Origin: an uncultured Fibrobacter sp.
GTDB lineage: Bacteria > Fibrobacterota > Fibrobacteria > Fibrobacterales > Fibrobacteraceae
DNA: 37,443 bases
Direction of reading: 5' to 3'
NCBI GenBank assembly: GCA_934691725.1
Contig: CAKUTF010000029.1
Location: 1 to 37,443 of the forward strand
Each line of letters opens with the position of its first letter. Position 1 is the stretch's first letter. The position numbers were made by a program, and so were the translations under genes. The notes beneath the pieces are model-generated. The model had not been told where the DNA came from. It saw only the letters and a list, made by a program, of their open reading frames with translations, and made no database searches. Positions 15,671 to 28,929 of the stretch are shown piece by piece.

Positions 15671-17197
15671 CACAAAACGCTTCGGGTTGATGCCGAGCAT
15701 CTTGATTTTATAGCCGAGAATCCGCTGGGTCGTCGCCAAGGCCCGCGCCGCCGGAGCGACTTTTCCCTTGGCGCTTTTGAGCGCATCGCAAATGATGTCC
15801 CGTTCATATGTTTCGACCATGCTCTTCAGGTCTCCGCGGACGGGAGCGCCTGTCGATTCCGCAGTCTGGAGAGTCGGCGGCAAATGGTGCGGATAGATGA
15901 CATTTCCCTCGGCGACGAGAACAGCCCGTTCAATGCAGTTTTCGAGTTCGCGGACATTTCCCGCCCAGTGGTAGCTCATCAGCATGTCGATTGTTCCGGT
16001 GGAAAGCCTCCGAACATCCTTGCCGAGCATCTTGCTGTAACGTTCCAAAAAATGATCTGCCAAAAGTACGATATCGCTTTTCCGCTTGCGAAGAGGCGGC
16101 ACGTAAATCGGGAAAATGTGCAGACGGTAATAGAGGTCCTCGCGGAATTTTCCCTCGTGGACCATTTGAAGCAGGTTCTTGTTCGTCGCCGCGATGACGC
16201 GGATGTTGACGTGAATCGTCTTGTTTCCGCCGACACGCTCGAATTCATGTTCCTGCAAAACGCGGAGAAGCTTCACCTGGAGAGTCGCCGAAATTTCCCC
16301 GATTTCGTCTAGGAAAATCGTTCCCCCGTCCGCCATTTCAAAGCGTCCCTTGTGTTCGGAAATCGCCCCGGTAAAAGCGCCCTTTTCATGCCCGAACAGT
16401 TCGCTTTCGATGATGTTTTCGGGAAGCGCCGCGCAATGGACGCGCACAAAGGGACCGTTCGCCCGATCGGAATTGTAATGAATCGCTTGAGCGACCAGTT
16501 CCTTTCCCGTCCCCGTCTCGCCTAGAATGAGCACGGTCGATGGACTTTTAGCAACCTTTGCAATCTGGTCAAAAACGACCTGCATCTCGCGGGAATTCCC
16601 GACGATGTTCGACGGACGAAAACGGTCCTTGAGTTCCGAGCGGAGCCGTTCGTTTTCCGCAAGGAGAATTTCGGTTTCTTCTTCGGCCTGGCGGCGAAGC
16701 TTTACCGCCGAAGCGATCATCATTGCAATGATTTCGAGCAGACGCAGATCTTCGTCTAGCTGGTCCTTTGACGAATTGAACTCATCGACGCTCAACGCCC
16801 CGACAACTTCCTTTTCTATCGAAATTGGAACGCAGATAAAGGCCTTGCCCGAAATTTTTCCGCGACCGGTGCGGTCCAAAAAATTCGGATCCTTGGTGAC
16901 ATCGGGAACGACAATCGGCTTGCCTGTTTCCACGACTTTCCCCGTGATGCCTTCACCGACCTTGTAGCGACCTTTTTTCGTCTGGGTCGGCGAAAGGCCT
17001 GTGGCGAGTTCAATCGAGATTTCTCCTGTCTGGCGGTTGTACAAAGTAACCGTCGCATGTTGAAATCCCATATAATCGCCAAGCGTATCCATCACCGGGC
17101 GCAGGACATTGCGCATGTCCATGTTCTCGTCAAGAATCTGGCTTACCCGATAAAGTAATTCCAGTTCCTTTATCTTTTGTTCGTCTTTCGTAGCCAT
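15668..17197 (-). CDS. NifA-like sigma-54 transcription activator
   Basis: A 509-residue enhancer-binding protein. A GAF domain spans about residues 15-165. The AAA+ domain (about 195-430) has Walker A GETGTGKE (226-233), the sigma-54 contact loop GAFTGA (273-278), Walker B TIFLDEIG (293-300) and the WAGNVRELENCIERAV stretch. A Fis-type helix-turn-helix closes the protein (TTQRILGYKIKMLGI). The order GAF-AAA-HTH is that of NifA, whose GAF domain senses 2-oxoglutarate in some bacteria. It begins 13 bases after gltD on the same strand, so it is probably in the gltBD operon and a regulator of nitrogen metabolism. No nif genes are in the window, so a nif role is not implied. Confidence 0.9.
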   Translation of the reverse strand: MATKDEQKIKELELLYRVSQILDENMDMRNVLRPVMDTLGDYMGFQHATVTLYNRQTGEISIELATGLSPTQTKKGRYKVGEGITGKVVETGKPIVVPDVTKDPNFLDRTGRGKISGKAFICVPISIEKEVVGALSVDEFNSSKDQLDEDLRLLEIIAMMIASAVKLRRQAEEETEILLAENERLRSELKDRFRPSNIVGNSREMQVVFDQIAKVAKSPSTVLILGETGTGKELVAQAIHYNSDRANGPFVRVHCAALPENIIESELFGHEKGAFTGAISEHKGRFEMADGGTIFLDEIGEISATLQVKLLRVLQEHEFERVGGNKTIHVNIRVIAATNKNLLQMVHEGKFREDLYYRLHIFPIYVPPLRKRKSDIVLLADHFLERYSKMLGKDVRRLSTGTIDMLMSYHWAGNVRELENCIERAVLVAEGNVIYPHHLPPTLQTAESTGAPVRGDLKSMVETYERDIICDALKSAKGKVAPAARALATTQRILGYKIKMLGINPKRFV

Positions 17198-17210
17198 TTA
17201 TCCTCACATA

Positions 17211-18629
17211 TCAAAGAGCGCCCAACACTCCGTTTGCCACGCGCTTGCCGTCCGCAATTGCACGGACCACAAGGGATTGCCCGGTCGCCACGTCTCCAGC
17301 AATATACACTCCTTTTGCGGAAGTCATGCCGGTCGAGTCGCGGAAAATGCGCCCGCGTTCATCCGTTTTCAGGTTGAACGCCTTGACGATTTCCGGAATC
17401 GCATGTCCCGTGAAGCCCATGGCGAGAAGCACCAGGTCCGCCTGCAAGACAAATTCACCGTCCGGTTTCGGAACGTTGAACATCCTGCCGTCTTCCCCGC
17501 GCTTCCATTCGATTTCCGTGCAGCGCAAAGCCTTGACTTTGCCGTTTTCACCAATAGCTTCGAGCGTGTTGATGTTCCACTTGCGTTCGCAACCTTCCCG
17601 GTGCGCAGCGGATTCCTTGAAAATGCGGGGCCATTCCGGCCAGGGATTATTCGCGGCACGTTTCATCGGGGCGTTCGGCATAATTTCAATCTGCGTTACA
17701 TCGAGAGCGCCTTGGCGAATCGCCGTTCCGATACAGTTCGCGCCCGTATCGCCGCCACCGATGACGACCACATGCTTGTTCTTTGCGTTTTTCGTTTCGT
17801 CGAATTCGAAAGTCTCGCCGCCGTTGATGCGGTTCTGCTGCGTCAGATAATCCACGGCAAAGTGGATTCCCGAAAGTTCACGTCCGGGAACCTTTAGATC
17901 GCGCGGTGTGCGGGAACCGCAGCAAAGGACTATCGCATCGTGATTTCTGAGAAGAAATTCGGGAGAGATGTCCGTGCCGATGTTCACGTTCGTTTCGAAG
18001 CGAATCCCTTCCTGCTGCATCAGCGCAATCCTGCGCTCCACGACTGTTTTCGCCAAGCGGAAATCGGGAATGCCGTAACGCATCAGTCCACCCGGATGCT
18101 CCGCCTTTTCATAGACGGTCACGTTCACGCCGGCGCGGTTCAGGTATTCCGCGCACGAGAGCCCCGAAGGCCCCGATCCGATGACCGCCACACGCTTGCT
18201 TGTCCTGACATTTGGCAGGTTCGCATGGACCCAGCCGTTTTCGTAACCGGTTTCTATCACGCGATGTTCGATTTCGCGATTGGTCACCGCATCGCCGTCC
18301 TGGCCGTTTACGCAAGAGCCTTCGCAAAGAGCCGGACAGACAATTCCGGTGAATTCCGGGAACGGACTCGTATCGAGCAGCAAATCCAGAGCCTTGCGCC
18401 ATTCGCCGAGGCTTACCGCATGATTGATTTCGGGGATGACGTTTGTGAGCGGACAACCGTATGCATGGCAGAAAGGAACACCACAGTTCATGCAACGGAG
18501 CGCCTGTTCTTTGACCTGCTCGTGCGTCATCTCGATAGCTGTCGGCAGGTAATCGCGGATGCGTTCCTTCACAGGACGTTCACCGGCGTTTTTGCGGGGA
18601 ATGGTGAGAAAAGGTTTATTTGTAATCAT
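17211..18629 (-). CDS. gltD: glutamate synthase small subunit
   Basis: Small (beta) subunit of NADPH-dependent glutamate synthase, 472 residues. It takes electrons from NAD(P)H through FAD and passes them over 4Fe-4S clusters to GltB. The N-terminal cysteine set is present (CMNCGVPFC...GCPL and CPALCEGSC); the FAD-binding AVIGSGPSGLSCAEYL (about 150-165) and the NADPH-binding VVVIGGGDTGANCIG (about 288-302) follow, with a C-terminal YIAGDVATG FAD motif. An in-frame TTG at 18635 exists, but ATG 18629 is seven bases after AAGGAG and is preferred. It starts 13 bases after gltB. Confidence 0.96.
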   Translation of the reverse strand: MITNKPFLTIPRKNAGERPVKERIRDYLPTAIEMTHEQVKEQALRCMNCGVPFCHAYGCPLTNVIPEINHAVSLGEWRKALDLLLDTSPFPEFTGIVCPALCEGSCVNGQDGDAVTNREIEHRVIETGYENGWVHANLPNVRTSKRVAVIGSGPSGLSCAEYLNRAGVNVTVYEKAEHPGGLMRYGIPDFRLAKTVVERRIALMQQEGIRFETNVNIGTDISPEFLLRNHDAIVLCCGSRTPRDLKVPGRELSGIHFAVDYLTQQNRINGGETFEFDETKNAKNKHVVVIGGGDTGANCIGTAIRQGALDVTQIEIMPNAPMKRAANNPWPEWPRIFKESAAHREGCERKWNINTLEAIGENGKVKALRCTEIEWKRGEDGRMFNVPKPDGEFVLQADLVLLAMGFTGHAIPEIVKAFNLKTDERGRIFRDSTGMTSAKGVYIAGDVATGQSLVVRAIADGKRVANGVLGAL

Positions 18630-18642
18630 TTTCAAGCTCCTT

Positions 18643-23127
<4,485 letters not shown>

Positions 23128-23230
23128 ATGTCTCCTATCGTCCGCAGAAGAAGCATCTCCTCTGCAATCGTCTAGAAGAAAATTACTAGACAAACGGAAT
23201 ACGGTAAAGGGGTTTTTAAATTTTCATCCT

Positions 23231-23285
23231 ACAAAAAAGTCATACCTTTTTGTAAAACTCACAAAAATGTAATTTCTGTTTTTGT
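23231..23285. repeat. alternating ACAAAAA/TTTTTGT half-sites
   Basis: Four 7-bp half-sites alternate in orientation: ACAAAAA at 23231 and 23261, TTTTTGT at 23247 and 23279, with 9, 7 and 11 bases between them. They fill the gap between the folE stop codon and the gltB start. They may be binding sites for a regulator of gltBD, or the outer pair may form a hairpin ending folE transcription. No sigma-54 promoter was found in this gap. Confidence 0.45.
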
Positions 23286-23290
23286 CAGGG

Positions 23291-23851
23291 TTATCGACGA
23301 ATATGCGCCATAAACTCGGCGCGGGTCTTTTCATCCGTCTTGAACCGTCCGAGAAGCTGGGTAGTCACCATCGTCGCCCCGGGCTTTTTCACGCCGCGCA
23401 TCGTCATGCACATGTGGCTCGCTTCAAGCAGCACGGCAACGCCCCGCGGGTTCAGCTCCCTCTGGATGAGTTCCGCTATCTGGCGCGTCATCCGCTCCTG
23501 GATCTGCGGCATCCGGGCAAAATACTCGACCACGCGCGGAATCTTGGACAGCCCGACAACGCAATCGCCCGGAATGTAGGCTACAAAGGCTCTTCCCGTA
23601 AACGGCAAGAAGTGGTGTTCGCACATGCTCGCAAATTCGATGTTCGGCACCACGATCATCTCGTCGTATTTTTCATGGAACCGCGTTTTCAAAATCTCCG
23701 CGGGATCGGTTTCCGCATTCAGGCTGGTCATGAGTTCCGCATACATCTTCGCCACGCGCCTCGGCGTGTCCAGAAGCCCTTCGCGCGCGGGATTTTCGCC
23801 CATGCCTTCGAGAATCATCCGAAAGCCGCTTTCCATCTTTTTCAAGTCCAT
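23291..23851 (-). CDS. folE: GTP cyclohydrolase I
   Basis: GTP cyclohydrolase I, 186 residues, turns GTP into dihydroneopterin triphosphate, the entry to folate and other pterins. Motifs: TPRRVAKMY, the zinc and active-site stretch SMCEHHFLPF, GLSKIPRVVEYFARMPQIQERMT split around the SKIPR motif, and LEASHMCMTMRGV with the second zinc-ligand cysteine. The ATG at 23851 is preceded by AGGG; an alternative GTG at 23863 overlaps the argA stop codon and would add four residues (MSRD). Either way it is coupled to argA. Confidence 0.95.
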   Translation of the reverse strand: MDLKKMESGFRMILEGMGENPAREGLLDTPRRVAKMYAELMTSLNAETDPAEILKTRFHEKYDEMIVVPNIEFASMCEHHFLPFTGRAFVAYIPGDCVVGLSKIPRVVEYFARMPQIQERMTRQIAELIQRELNPRGVAVLLEASHMCMTMRGVKKPGATMVTTQLLGRFKTDEKTRAEFMAHIRR

Positions 23852-23859
23852 ATCCCTAC

Positions 23860-25218
23860 TCACTTTCCGAGCGGCATCACCAGAATTCTCGAATGCCTTT
23901 TGTAATTGTAGTGGTCGCGTTTTGACTTCGGCAGGTCTTCGAGCGTTCCGTCCTTAAAGCCCAGCTGGTAGAACCAGTCAAGCGCCTGCGTCGTGAGCAA
24001 GAAAACCATCCGGAATCCGCGCATCCGGGCAGTCGCCACCAAGTGCCGCACAATCGCAGCCCCGACTCCCGACTTACGGTAGTTCGCCGCAACGGCAATC
24101 GCCGCGACTTCCGCCGTGTTGTCCTCGAACGCATGGAGCGCCCCGCAACCGTGAATCACGTTGTCGATCGCATACACGACATAGTCCGAAAGCTTTTCCG
24201 AAATGGATTCCTGCGTCCGCGAAATGAGATAGCCCTTCGCGATGTAGTCCTGCATAATCCGAAGGATATCCGGGATATCGTCCGTCGTCGCCGGGCGGAT
24301 GCTCGAATACTGGTTCGCATAGACCATCGTTCCGTCGCCGCGGCTCGAGAACACTTCCTGCAAGACGCTTCCCTGCGTTTCGCCGCTGATGAGGTGCACG
24401 CGCTTCGCGCCGGCCTTGCAGGCGGCAATGGCGTTTTTCAGATAATCGACCTGCGCAAAATTCAGCCTGTCCGAATTCAAATCCAAGATTTCCTGCGCCT
24501 GCTCGATATCCAATGCGGAAATTTCGCCGTTGTCCGTCACGTCCAGATACCGCGTATTCGGTCCGGTGGAAAGGCCTTCGGCCCGGATGCCGTTTTCGCT
24601 TCCGATGAAAAAAAGCTTCCCTACCGTTAGATACTTGCAAAGTTCCATCGCAAGTTCCGTACTCGAAATGTTGTAGGCGTGGCCAATCTTGTTCCAACCG
24701 ATCGGCGGGATGATGGGAATGTAATCCTCCGAAAGCAGATGCTCGATGATGTTCTTCTCGATCCGCTCGATCCGACCGGTGCGCATGTAATCGACGCCGT
24801 CGATAATTCCCAGGCTCCGGGCAGACACCCAGTTTCCCTGCATTCCGTGGCAGCCGCCCGCCGTCAAATGGCTCATGATGCGCTGCGCCGCCCCGAGAGA
24901 CGCCTGTTCAATCAAGGGCAACGCTTCTTCGCTTGTCAGGCGCACGCCGTCCTTAAATTCCGAAGCGATTTCCCACGCGGCAAGCTGCCTATCGATGCTC
25001 TTCCGCGTCCCGGGAACAATCAGAATCTTGACCCCGATTTTGTGCAAGAGCGTAATGTCCCGAATCAATACGGGAAACAGCGGATGTTCCATCAGGCTGT
25101 CTTCGATTTTCAGCACAAAGAGCTGCCCCTTGAATCGGGTGATGTAGCCGAAAACTTCGCGGATGAATCCTGCGACTTCGATATTCTGCACGTTCAGATG
25201 GTCAAAACCGTTGCTCAT
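23860..25218 (-). CDS. argA: N-acetylglutamate synthase ArgA
   Basis: A 452-residue amino-acid N-acetyltransferase with the classical ArgA layout (E. coli 443): an amino-acid-kinase-like domain (about 1-290), seen in FVLKIEDSLM, KILIVPGTRKSI and IPIIPPIGWN, then a C-terminal GNAT domain (about 300-445) with the acetyl-CoA loop NYRKSGVGAAIVRHL. It makes N-acetylglutamate from glutamate and acetyl-CoA, the first arginine step. In the family the kinase-like domain binds arginine as inhibitor. ATG 25218 has no Shine-Dalgarno sequence and lies seven bases after a TATATT box. The stop codon touches folE. Confidence 0.93.
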   Translation of the reverse strand: MSNGFDHLNVQNIEVAGFIREVFGYITRFKGQLFVLKIEDSLMEHPLFPVLIRDITLLHKIGVKILIVPGTRKSIDRQLAAWEIASEFKDGVRLTSEEALPLIEQASLGAAQRIMSHLTAGGCHGMQGNWVSARSLGIIDGVDYMRTGRIERIEKNIIEHLLSEDYIPIIPPIGWNKIGHAYNISSTELAMELCKYLTVGKLFFIGSENGIRAEGLSTGPNTRYLDVTDNGEISALDIEQAQEILDLNSDRLNFAQVDYLKNAIAACKAGAKRVHLISGETQGSVLQEVFSSRGDGTMVYANQYSSIRPATTDDIPDILRIMQDYIAKGYLISRTQESISEKLSDYVVYAIDNVIHGCGALHAFEDNTAEVAAIAVAANYRKSGVGAAIVRHLVATARMRGFRMVFLLTTQALDWFYQLGFKDGTLEDLPKSKRDHYNYKRHSRILVMPLGK

Positions 25219-25224
25219 GCGAAA

Positions 25225-25252
25225 AATATAGCTATCACAGTCTTTTTTTCAA
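25225..25252 (-). promoter_or_regulatory. argA promoter, predicted leaderless
   Basis: On the minus strand TTGAAA (25252-25247), 16 bases, TATATT (25230-25225). Transcription would begin at or beside the A of the argA start codon (25218). The -35 box lies inside the fossil immunity-gene tail, so that remnant now supplies promoter sequence. Confidence 0.55.
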
Positions 25253-25330
25253 CAACTCATCCATCAAGGAACGAAGTTCACGAGTATTGACCGTGCGAGT
25301 TGTCGACGCTTCTTCAAGTTTTTTTCTTTT
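25235..25330 (-). pseudogene. fossil C-terminal end of an immunity-type gene
   Basis: The minus strand encodes TRTVNTRELRSLMDELLKKR and a stop, nearly the same tail as the probable immunity protein at 30323-30658 (TCTVNTRELRSLMDEWLKKR). The DNA is identical over 37 bases (25255-25291 and 30367-30403) and similar over about 72. Upstream of LEEAST the reading frame runs into AT-rich, lysine-rich sequence unlike the other copy and has only a TTG start, so this is most likely a truncated remnant. Confidence 0.6.
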
Positions 25331-25405
25331 TTCAAAATTCTGTTTTATAATTTTGTAAAGCAAAAAAGTTATCTTTCTGGCACATTTTCTGATGAGGTAT
25401 GAGGA

Positions 25406-25765
25406 ATGTCCAAGCAAATACTATGGTTTGTCCTAGTCTTTTCCGTATTTTCTTTTGCGGAAAAGGATTTTGACGAGGCCCGGGCGGAATTCGTAAACAG
25501 CCCGAAAAACGGTGCGGAGGCGGCACGATGGTCAGAACCTTATGACAAAACCTACCTTCCGTATGGTGTGTGTGGCGAGGTCAAGGATTTTTCCATCGTA
25601 AATCTCGAAGAAAGGGTGAAGTATTATTACGACCATGCGCCTCATTTTTACAGCGACAATTTTTATGCGTTGTTTAGCGTGGTGCGGGTGACATACAATG
25701 TAACCTGTAAAACAAGCTTCGGTACAAAGGCGAAATATATCTGGTCAGCGACCGCAAGCTGCTAG
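25406..25765 (+). CDS. N-terminal part of frameshifted secreted lipase-like gene
   Basis: A 119-residue reading frame with a clear signal peptide (MSKQILWFVLVFSVFSFAEK, cleavage after about residue 18) and a good ribosome binding site (GAGGA before ATG 25406). The last 12 or so residues after TSFGTK look out of frame. If one G is added to the GG at 25729-25730, the reading goes on as TKGEIYLVSDRKLLEDDMSL straight into the next reading frame, with no stop. The two frames then make one protein of 1174 residues. This is either a sequencing error or a real inactivating or phase-variable frameshift; it is probably not a separate gene. Confidence 0.7.
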   Translation: MSKQILWFVLVFSVFSFAEKDFDEARAEFVNSPKNGAEAARWSEPYDKTYLPYGVCGEVKDFSIVNLEERVKYYYDHAPHFYSDNFYALFSVVRVTYNVTCKTSFGTKAKYIWSATASC

Positions 25766-25773
25766 AAGATGAT

Positions 25774-28700
25774 ATGTCTCTAAGTGATTCGAAACGGGAC
25801 GAATTTAAGGCTCACGCCCATGGCTGGCGGAAAAAGCCGCTAAATTATCTCAGCGAAAAAGGCGTATTTTTCGACTCGACTTCGGATTTTCGTTTTGAAA
25901 ACTATGCAAAGTTTAACCAGGATTCGCTAAAAGAAGCTTGGGTTCGGCAGAAGGTTTCTTATCCGGAATGGAAGTACACGGGAATACCCGGCAAAAAGCT
26001 TGCCCACCCGGTCCTTTTTGTTCATGGTCTTGGCAGTGACTATGAGGTGTGGGGCGTTAAAGCGGATATTCCCGATGGTGCTAAAAAAGACAAGTCCGCC
26101 GCTGATTTCCAGAAGGGATTGGTCAAAAAGTATGTGAACGGTTCTGCGCCGGACATTCTGTCAAAAACTCAGAATATCGACAATACGGATGGCAATATCA
26201 ACCATAACGGGATTTATTTTTTCCAGGCTCCGGGACGTGATTCGTCGGGGACGTGGATTGAAGGAACTCCGCTATGGGAGGATCCGCATTCGCAATCCAG
26301 GGCGCTTTACTGGAAATTGGAAGAAATCCTCGATGATTTCTGTGAGGGGACCGGGCTGGATTGGCGGAAGACTCCGGAGCTGAAATTGGACATCGTTGCG
26401 CACAGCCCGGGCGGTCTTGTCGTCCGCGAGATGCTTCGGGCGATTTGGCAGGATCGTGGAAAATTCCCGGCAGGAAGCGAAAATCCGGCGAACCATATCG
26501 GAAAACTGATTACGGTCAACACGCCACATTTCGGCTCGGAAATGGCGGTCGTGAATGCGGGGTCGTTGGGAGAGGATTTTGACGGTTTAAGGGAGTTTAT
26601 CGCAGATCTGGACTCGCTAGACAAGGACAGCACGTGGAAACATACGCTTGTCGATGCCGAACTGGACATGAAGTGGTTTGAATACGCCTACACTTTTGCC
26701 GGTGTCGCTACGGGCTTGTTTTCCGATTTTGTCGGAAGGGACAATCCGCTGGCTATCTTCCAGGCCATTACGCCTGTGGTTCCCGTTCTTGGCTACGTCT
26801 TCGGGGCGGCGACGAGCTGGGCCACGGACATATCGCTGAAAATGACCGGACCTTATCTTGGAAAATACAAGGCCAAGATTTTTGTGGATATTCCCGGACC
26901 GATAAACCATGACATGGAGATGAAGGTCGATACGCTGGATTCGGCATCTATCAAGGTTCGCCGTCTTCGCGCACAAGCCTCTTATTTGGATAATCGCAGC
27001 CCCTTTATGGAGAGACTTTCTTCTGCCTTTGATGGACGGGCGTATCCTCTAAAACCCGATGGGACAAAGCTAACCTTACTACCCCTATATTCATCTTCGA
27101 CCAAAAGGTTTCTTGCCGAGACGCTCCATTCCGTTTCCGAAAATGCGAATAGGGTATGCATGGAAAAGGACGAAGGGAACGGCTGTTTTGCCGCGGGACT
27201 TTACTTCGAAAAAATGGCCATGAAAATGGCCGCCAAAAAGGATTTTGTACTGGAAGACATTCGGGACGTGGATTTCAACGATACCTTGTTCGAAGCGCTT
27301 GTCGATATCCAGGACAAGTGGTTTTCGACTAGCGACGTGCTGGTGACGGCGTATAGCCAAAAGTTCGTAGATATTGAAAAAAATATAACCCCTGATTCAA
27401 TTTTTGAGTTTGAAAATCCTCGGACCTATCTGTTTCATGATGCGCTGGCGCCTTGGGAAGACGTCGCGCACGCTTCCTTCGGAAATACGGCTTCCGCTCC
27501 GTTACAGGGGCTTGACATCGCCTGTGCGTTGGACTTCTATTGCGATGAAGTTTTGGGCGATAATGATTCTCGACTAGTTTATTTGAATCAAGGGAGCGTG
27601 TCCCTCGTCGGCGATTTTGAAATGGCACCGCTTTTTCTCGAGAAAGGAAGCCAGACGGTTCTCGTATCGGACGGAGATCCTCTGTTTTCTGCGATGTACA
27701 GGCCGAATGTCGGTTCCATTGTCTCGTATCGGAAAAACGGAAAAGTCTTGGCGGATACGTTGTTGGGAGGGAATATCTCTGTATCGCCTGCCATTTCCCG
27801 GCATGGCGACACGCTTCGGGCGGATTTTCGCAATTTTTCGGGAAAGACTTTTTCGATGGATTATGTGCTAGACAAGATTCCGAAAATCCTTTCCTATTCG
27901 ATTGAATCCGATAATGGAAATGTCGCTCGGGTCGTTGCGGGAAAGGCGACAGCCTTTGATCCCTCTACGCAGATGCCGCCCGATCCCCCGCAGACATCGT
28001 TGCTTGCGAAAAGTCCCGTCTTTGCCTATCATCGCGAGGCCAGGGATTCTTCGGAAAGGAATACGTCCCGTCCTAGGTTTCTTGTAGCGAACCTGTCGGA
28101 TAAGGATGTCAAGGGATTCAAGGTCGCCTATTACTTTACGGCAGATCCCGCGAGAAATCCGCAAGTAGAAATCGACTACCCGAAGATTCCGGTGACCCTC
28201 GAAAATCTGGGAGGAGACCAGTGGCGTTTCGTTTTGGATGCGGGCGACTCGATTTTGAAGGCTATGTCCGTCTTCCCGAATTGGGACGGTTGGCAGATTC
28301 GCTTGCACTATTCGGACTGGAGTAATTTTAAACATTTGGATGGCTGGTCGGCTGATTACAACGTTGGCATCCCGAAGGTCAACCGTAAAATTGTCATTTA
28401 CGATTCGGAAGGGAAAATTCTTTGGGGCCAGGAACCTGAAATTTTTAGGACGGAGGATGACGGAATTGTTTCGGCAGCAAAAGGGACCATCGCATGGAAC
28501 GATGTCGCTCCGTGGGAACAAAACATGTTCAAGCCCAAAGTCGTCGTCAAGAATACGGGGACAGTCTCCCTCAAGGATTATCACGCAAAGCTGTGGTTTC
28601 GCGTTCCCGATAAAAAATCGCTACATATTCCGGTTGATGACTGGCATACGCCCATTTCTAAACCGTCGCTTGGGAATGTCTCGGAAAACGTCTGGGAGCT

Positions 28701-28929
28701 GGATTTGCTTTTTGACAGATATATTCTTTATCCCGGAGAATCTGCCGAGGAGGGAAATATCGGATTGCATCTGACCGACTGGAGCTTATTTGACAAGACC
28801 GTATGCGGAATCGCCTTGGTCGATTCCGAAGGGAACGTGATCTTCGGGAAAATTCCTTCCGTTGCGGAATGCAAATCCTATGACGGACCGAATCTTTTGG
28901 TGGAATACGCGCAGGGAGGTGCCAGGTGA
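25774..28929 (+). CDS. secreted lipase-like alpha/beta hydrolase
   Basis: A 1051-residue frame. An alpha/beta-hydrolase domain (about 70-330) resembles PGAP1/LACT-type lipases: oxyanion-side loop PVLFVHGLGSDYEVW (79-93) and the nucleophile elbow VAHSPGG with Ser211, then TVNTPHFGS. The acid and His of the triad were not assigned. About 330-760 is unassigned. Two similar domains at about 760-890 and 900-1045 resemble CBM3-like beta-sandwiches (PRFLVANLSDKDVKGFKVAYYF, later KPKVVVKNTGTVSLKDY, each ending near a LHxxDWS stretch). ATG 25774 lacks a signal peptide and ribosome binding site; both belong to the preceding frame, joined by the frameshift near 25730. Likely secreted and acting on lipids or esters near carbohydrate. 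Confidence 0.75.
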   Translation: MSLSDSKRDEFKAHAHGWRKKPLNYLSEKGVFFDSTSDFRFENYAKFNQDSLKEAWVRQKVSYPEWKYTGIPGKKLAHPVLFVHGLGSDYEVWGVKADIPDGAKKDKSAADFQKGLVKKYVNGSAPDILSKTQNIDNTDGNINHNGIYFFQAPGRDSSGTWIEGTPLWEDPHSQSRALYWKLEEILDDFCEGTGLDWRKTPELKLDIVAHSPGGLVVREMLRAIWQDRGKFPAGSENPANHIGKLITVNTPHFGSEMAVVNAGSLGEDFDGLREFIADLDSLDKDSTWKHTLVDAELDMKWFEYAYTFAGVATGLFSDFVGRDNPLAIFQAITPVVPVLGYVFGAATSWATDISLKMTGPYLGKYKAKIFVDIPGPINHDMEMKVDTLDSASIKVRRLRAQASYLDNRSPFMERLSSAFDGRAYPLKPDGTKLTLLPLYSSSTKRFLAETLHSVSENANRVCMEKDEGNGCFAAGLYFEKMAMKMAAKKDFVLEDIRDVDFNDTLFEALVDIQDKWFSTSDVLVTAYSQKFVDIEKNITPDSIFEFENPRTYLFHDALAPWEDVAHASFGNTASAPLQGLDIACALDFYCDEVLGDNDSRLVYLNQGSVSLVGDFEMAPLFLEKGSQTVLVSDGDPLFSAMYRPNVGSIVSYRKNGKVLADTLLGGNISVSPAISRHGDTLRADFRNFSGKTFSMDYVLDKIPKILSYSIESDNGNVARVVAGKATAFDPSTQMPPDPPQTSLLAKSPVFAYHREARDSSERNTSRPRFLVANLSDKDVKGFKVAYYFTADPARNPQVEIDYPKIPVTLENLGGDQWRFVLDAGDSILKAMSVFPNWDGWQIRLHYSDWSNFKHLDGWSADYNVGIPKVNRKIVIYDSEGKILWGQEPEIFRTEDDGIVSAAKGTIAWNDVAPWEQNMFKPKVVVKNTGTVSLKDYHAKLWFRVPDKKSLHIPVDDWHTPISKPSLGNVSENVWELDLLFDRYILYPGESAEEGNIGLHLTDWSLFDKTVCGIALVDSEGNVIFGKIPSVAECKSYDGPNLLVEYAQGGAR

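Noticed and set aside
23128..23290. Sigma-54 promoter upstream of gltB
   Set aside because: The only GG...GT pair on the minus strand (GGTATGACTTTTTTGT) has 12 bases between, not 10, and lacks the GC of the -12 element.
25235..25417. 60-codon minus-strand frame as a complete gene
   Set aside because: Only the last part resembles the immunity protein; the first part is AT-rich promoter DNA of the lipase gene, with a TTG start and no ribosome binding site.
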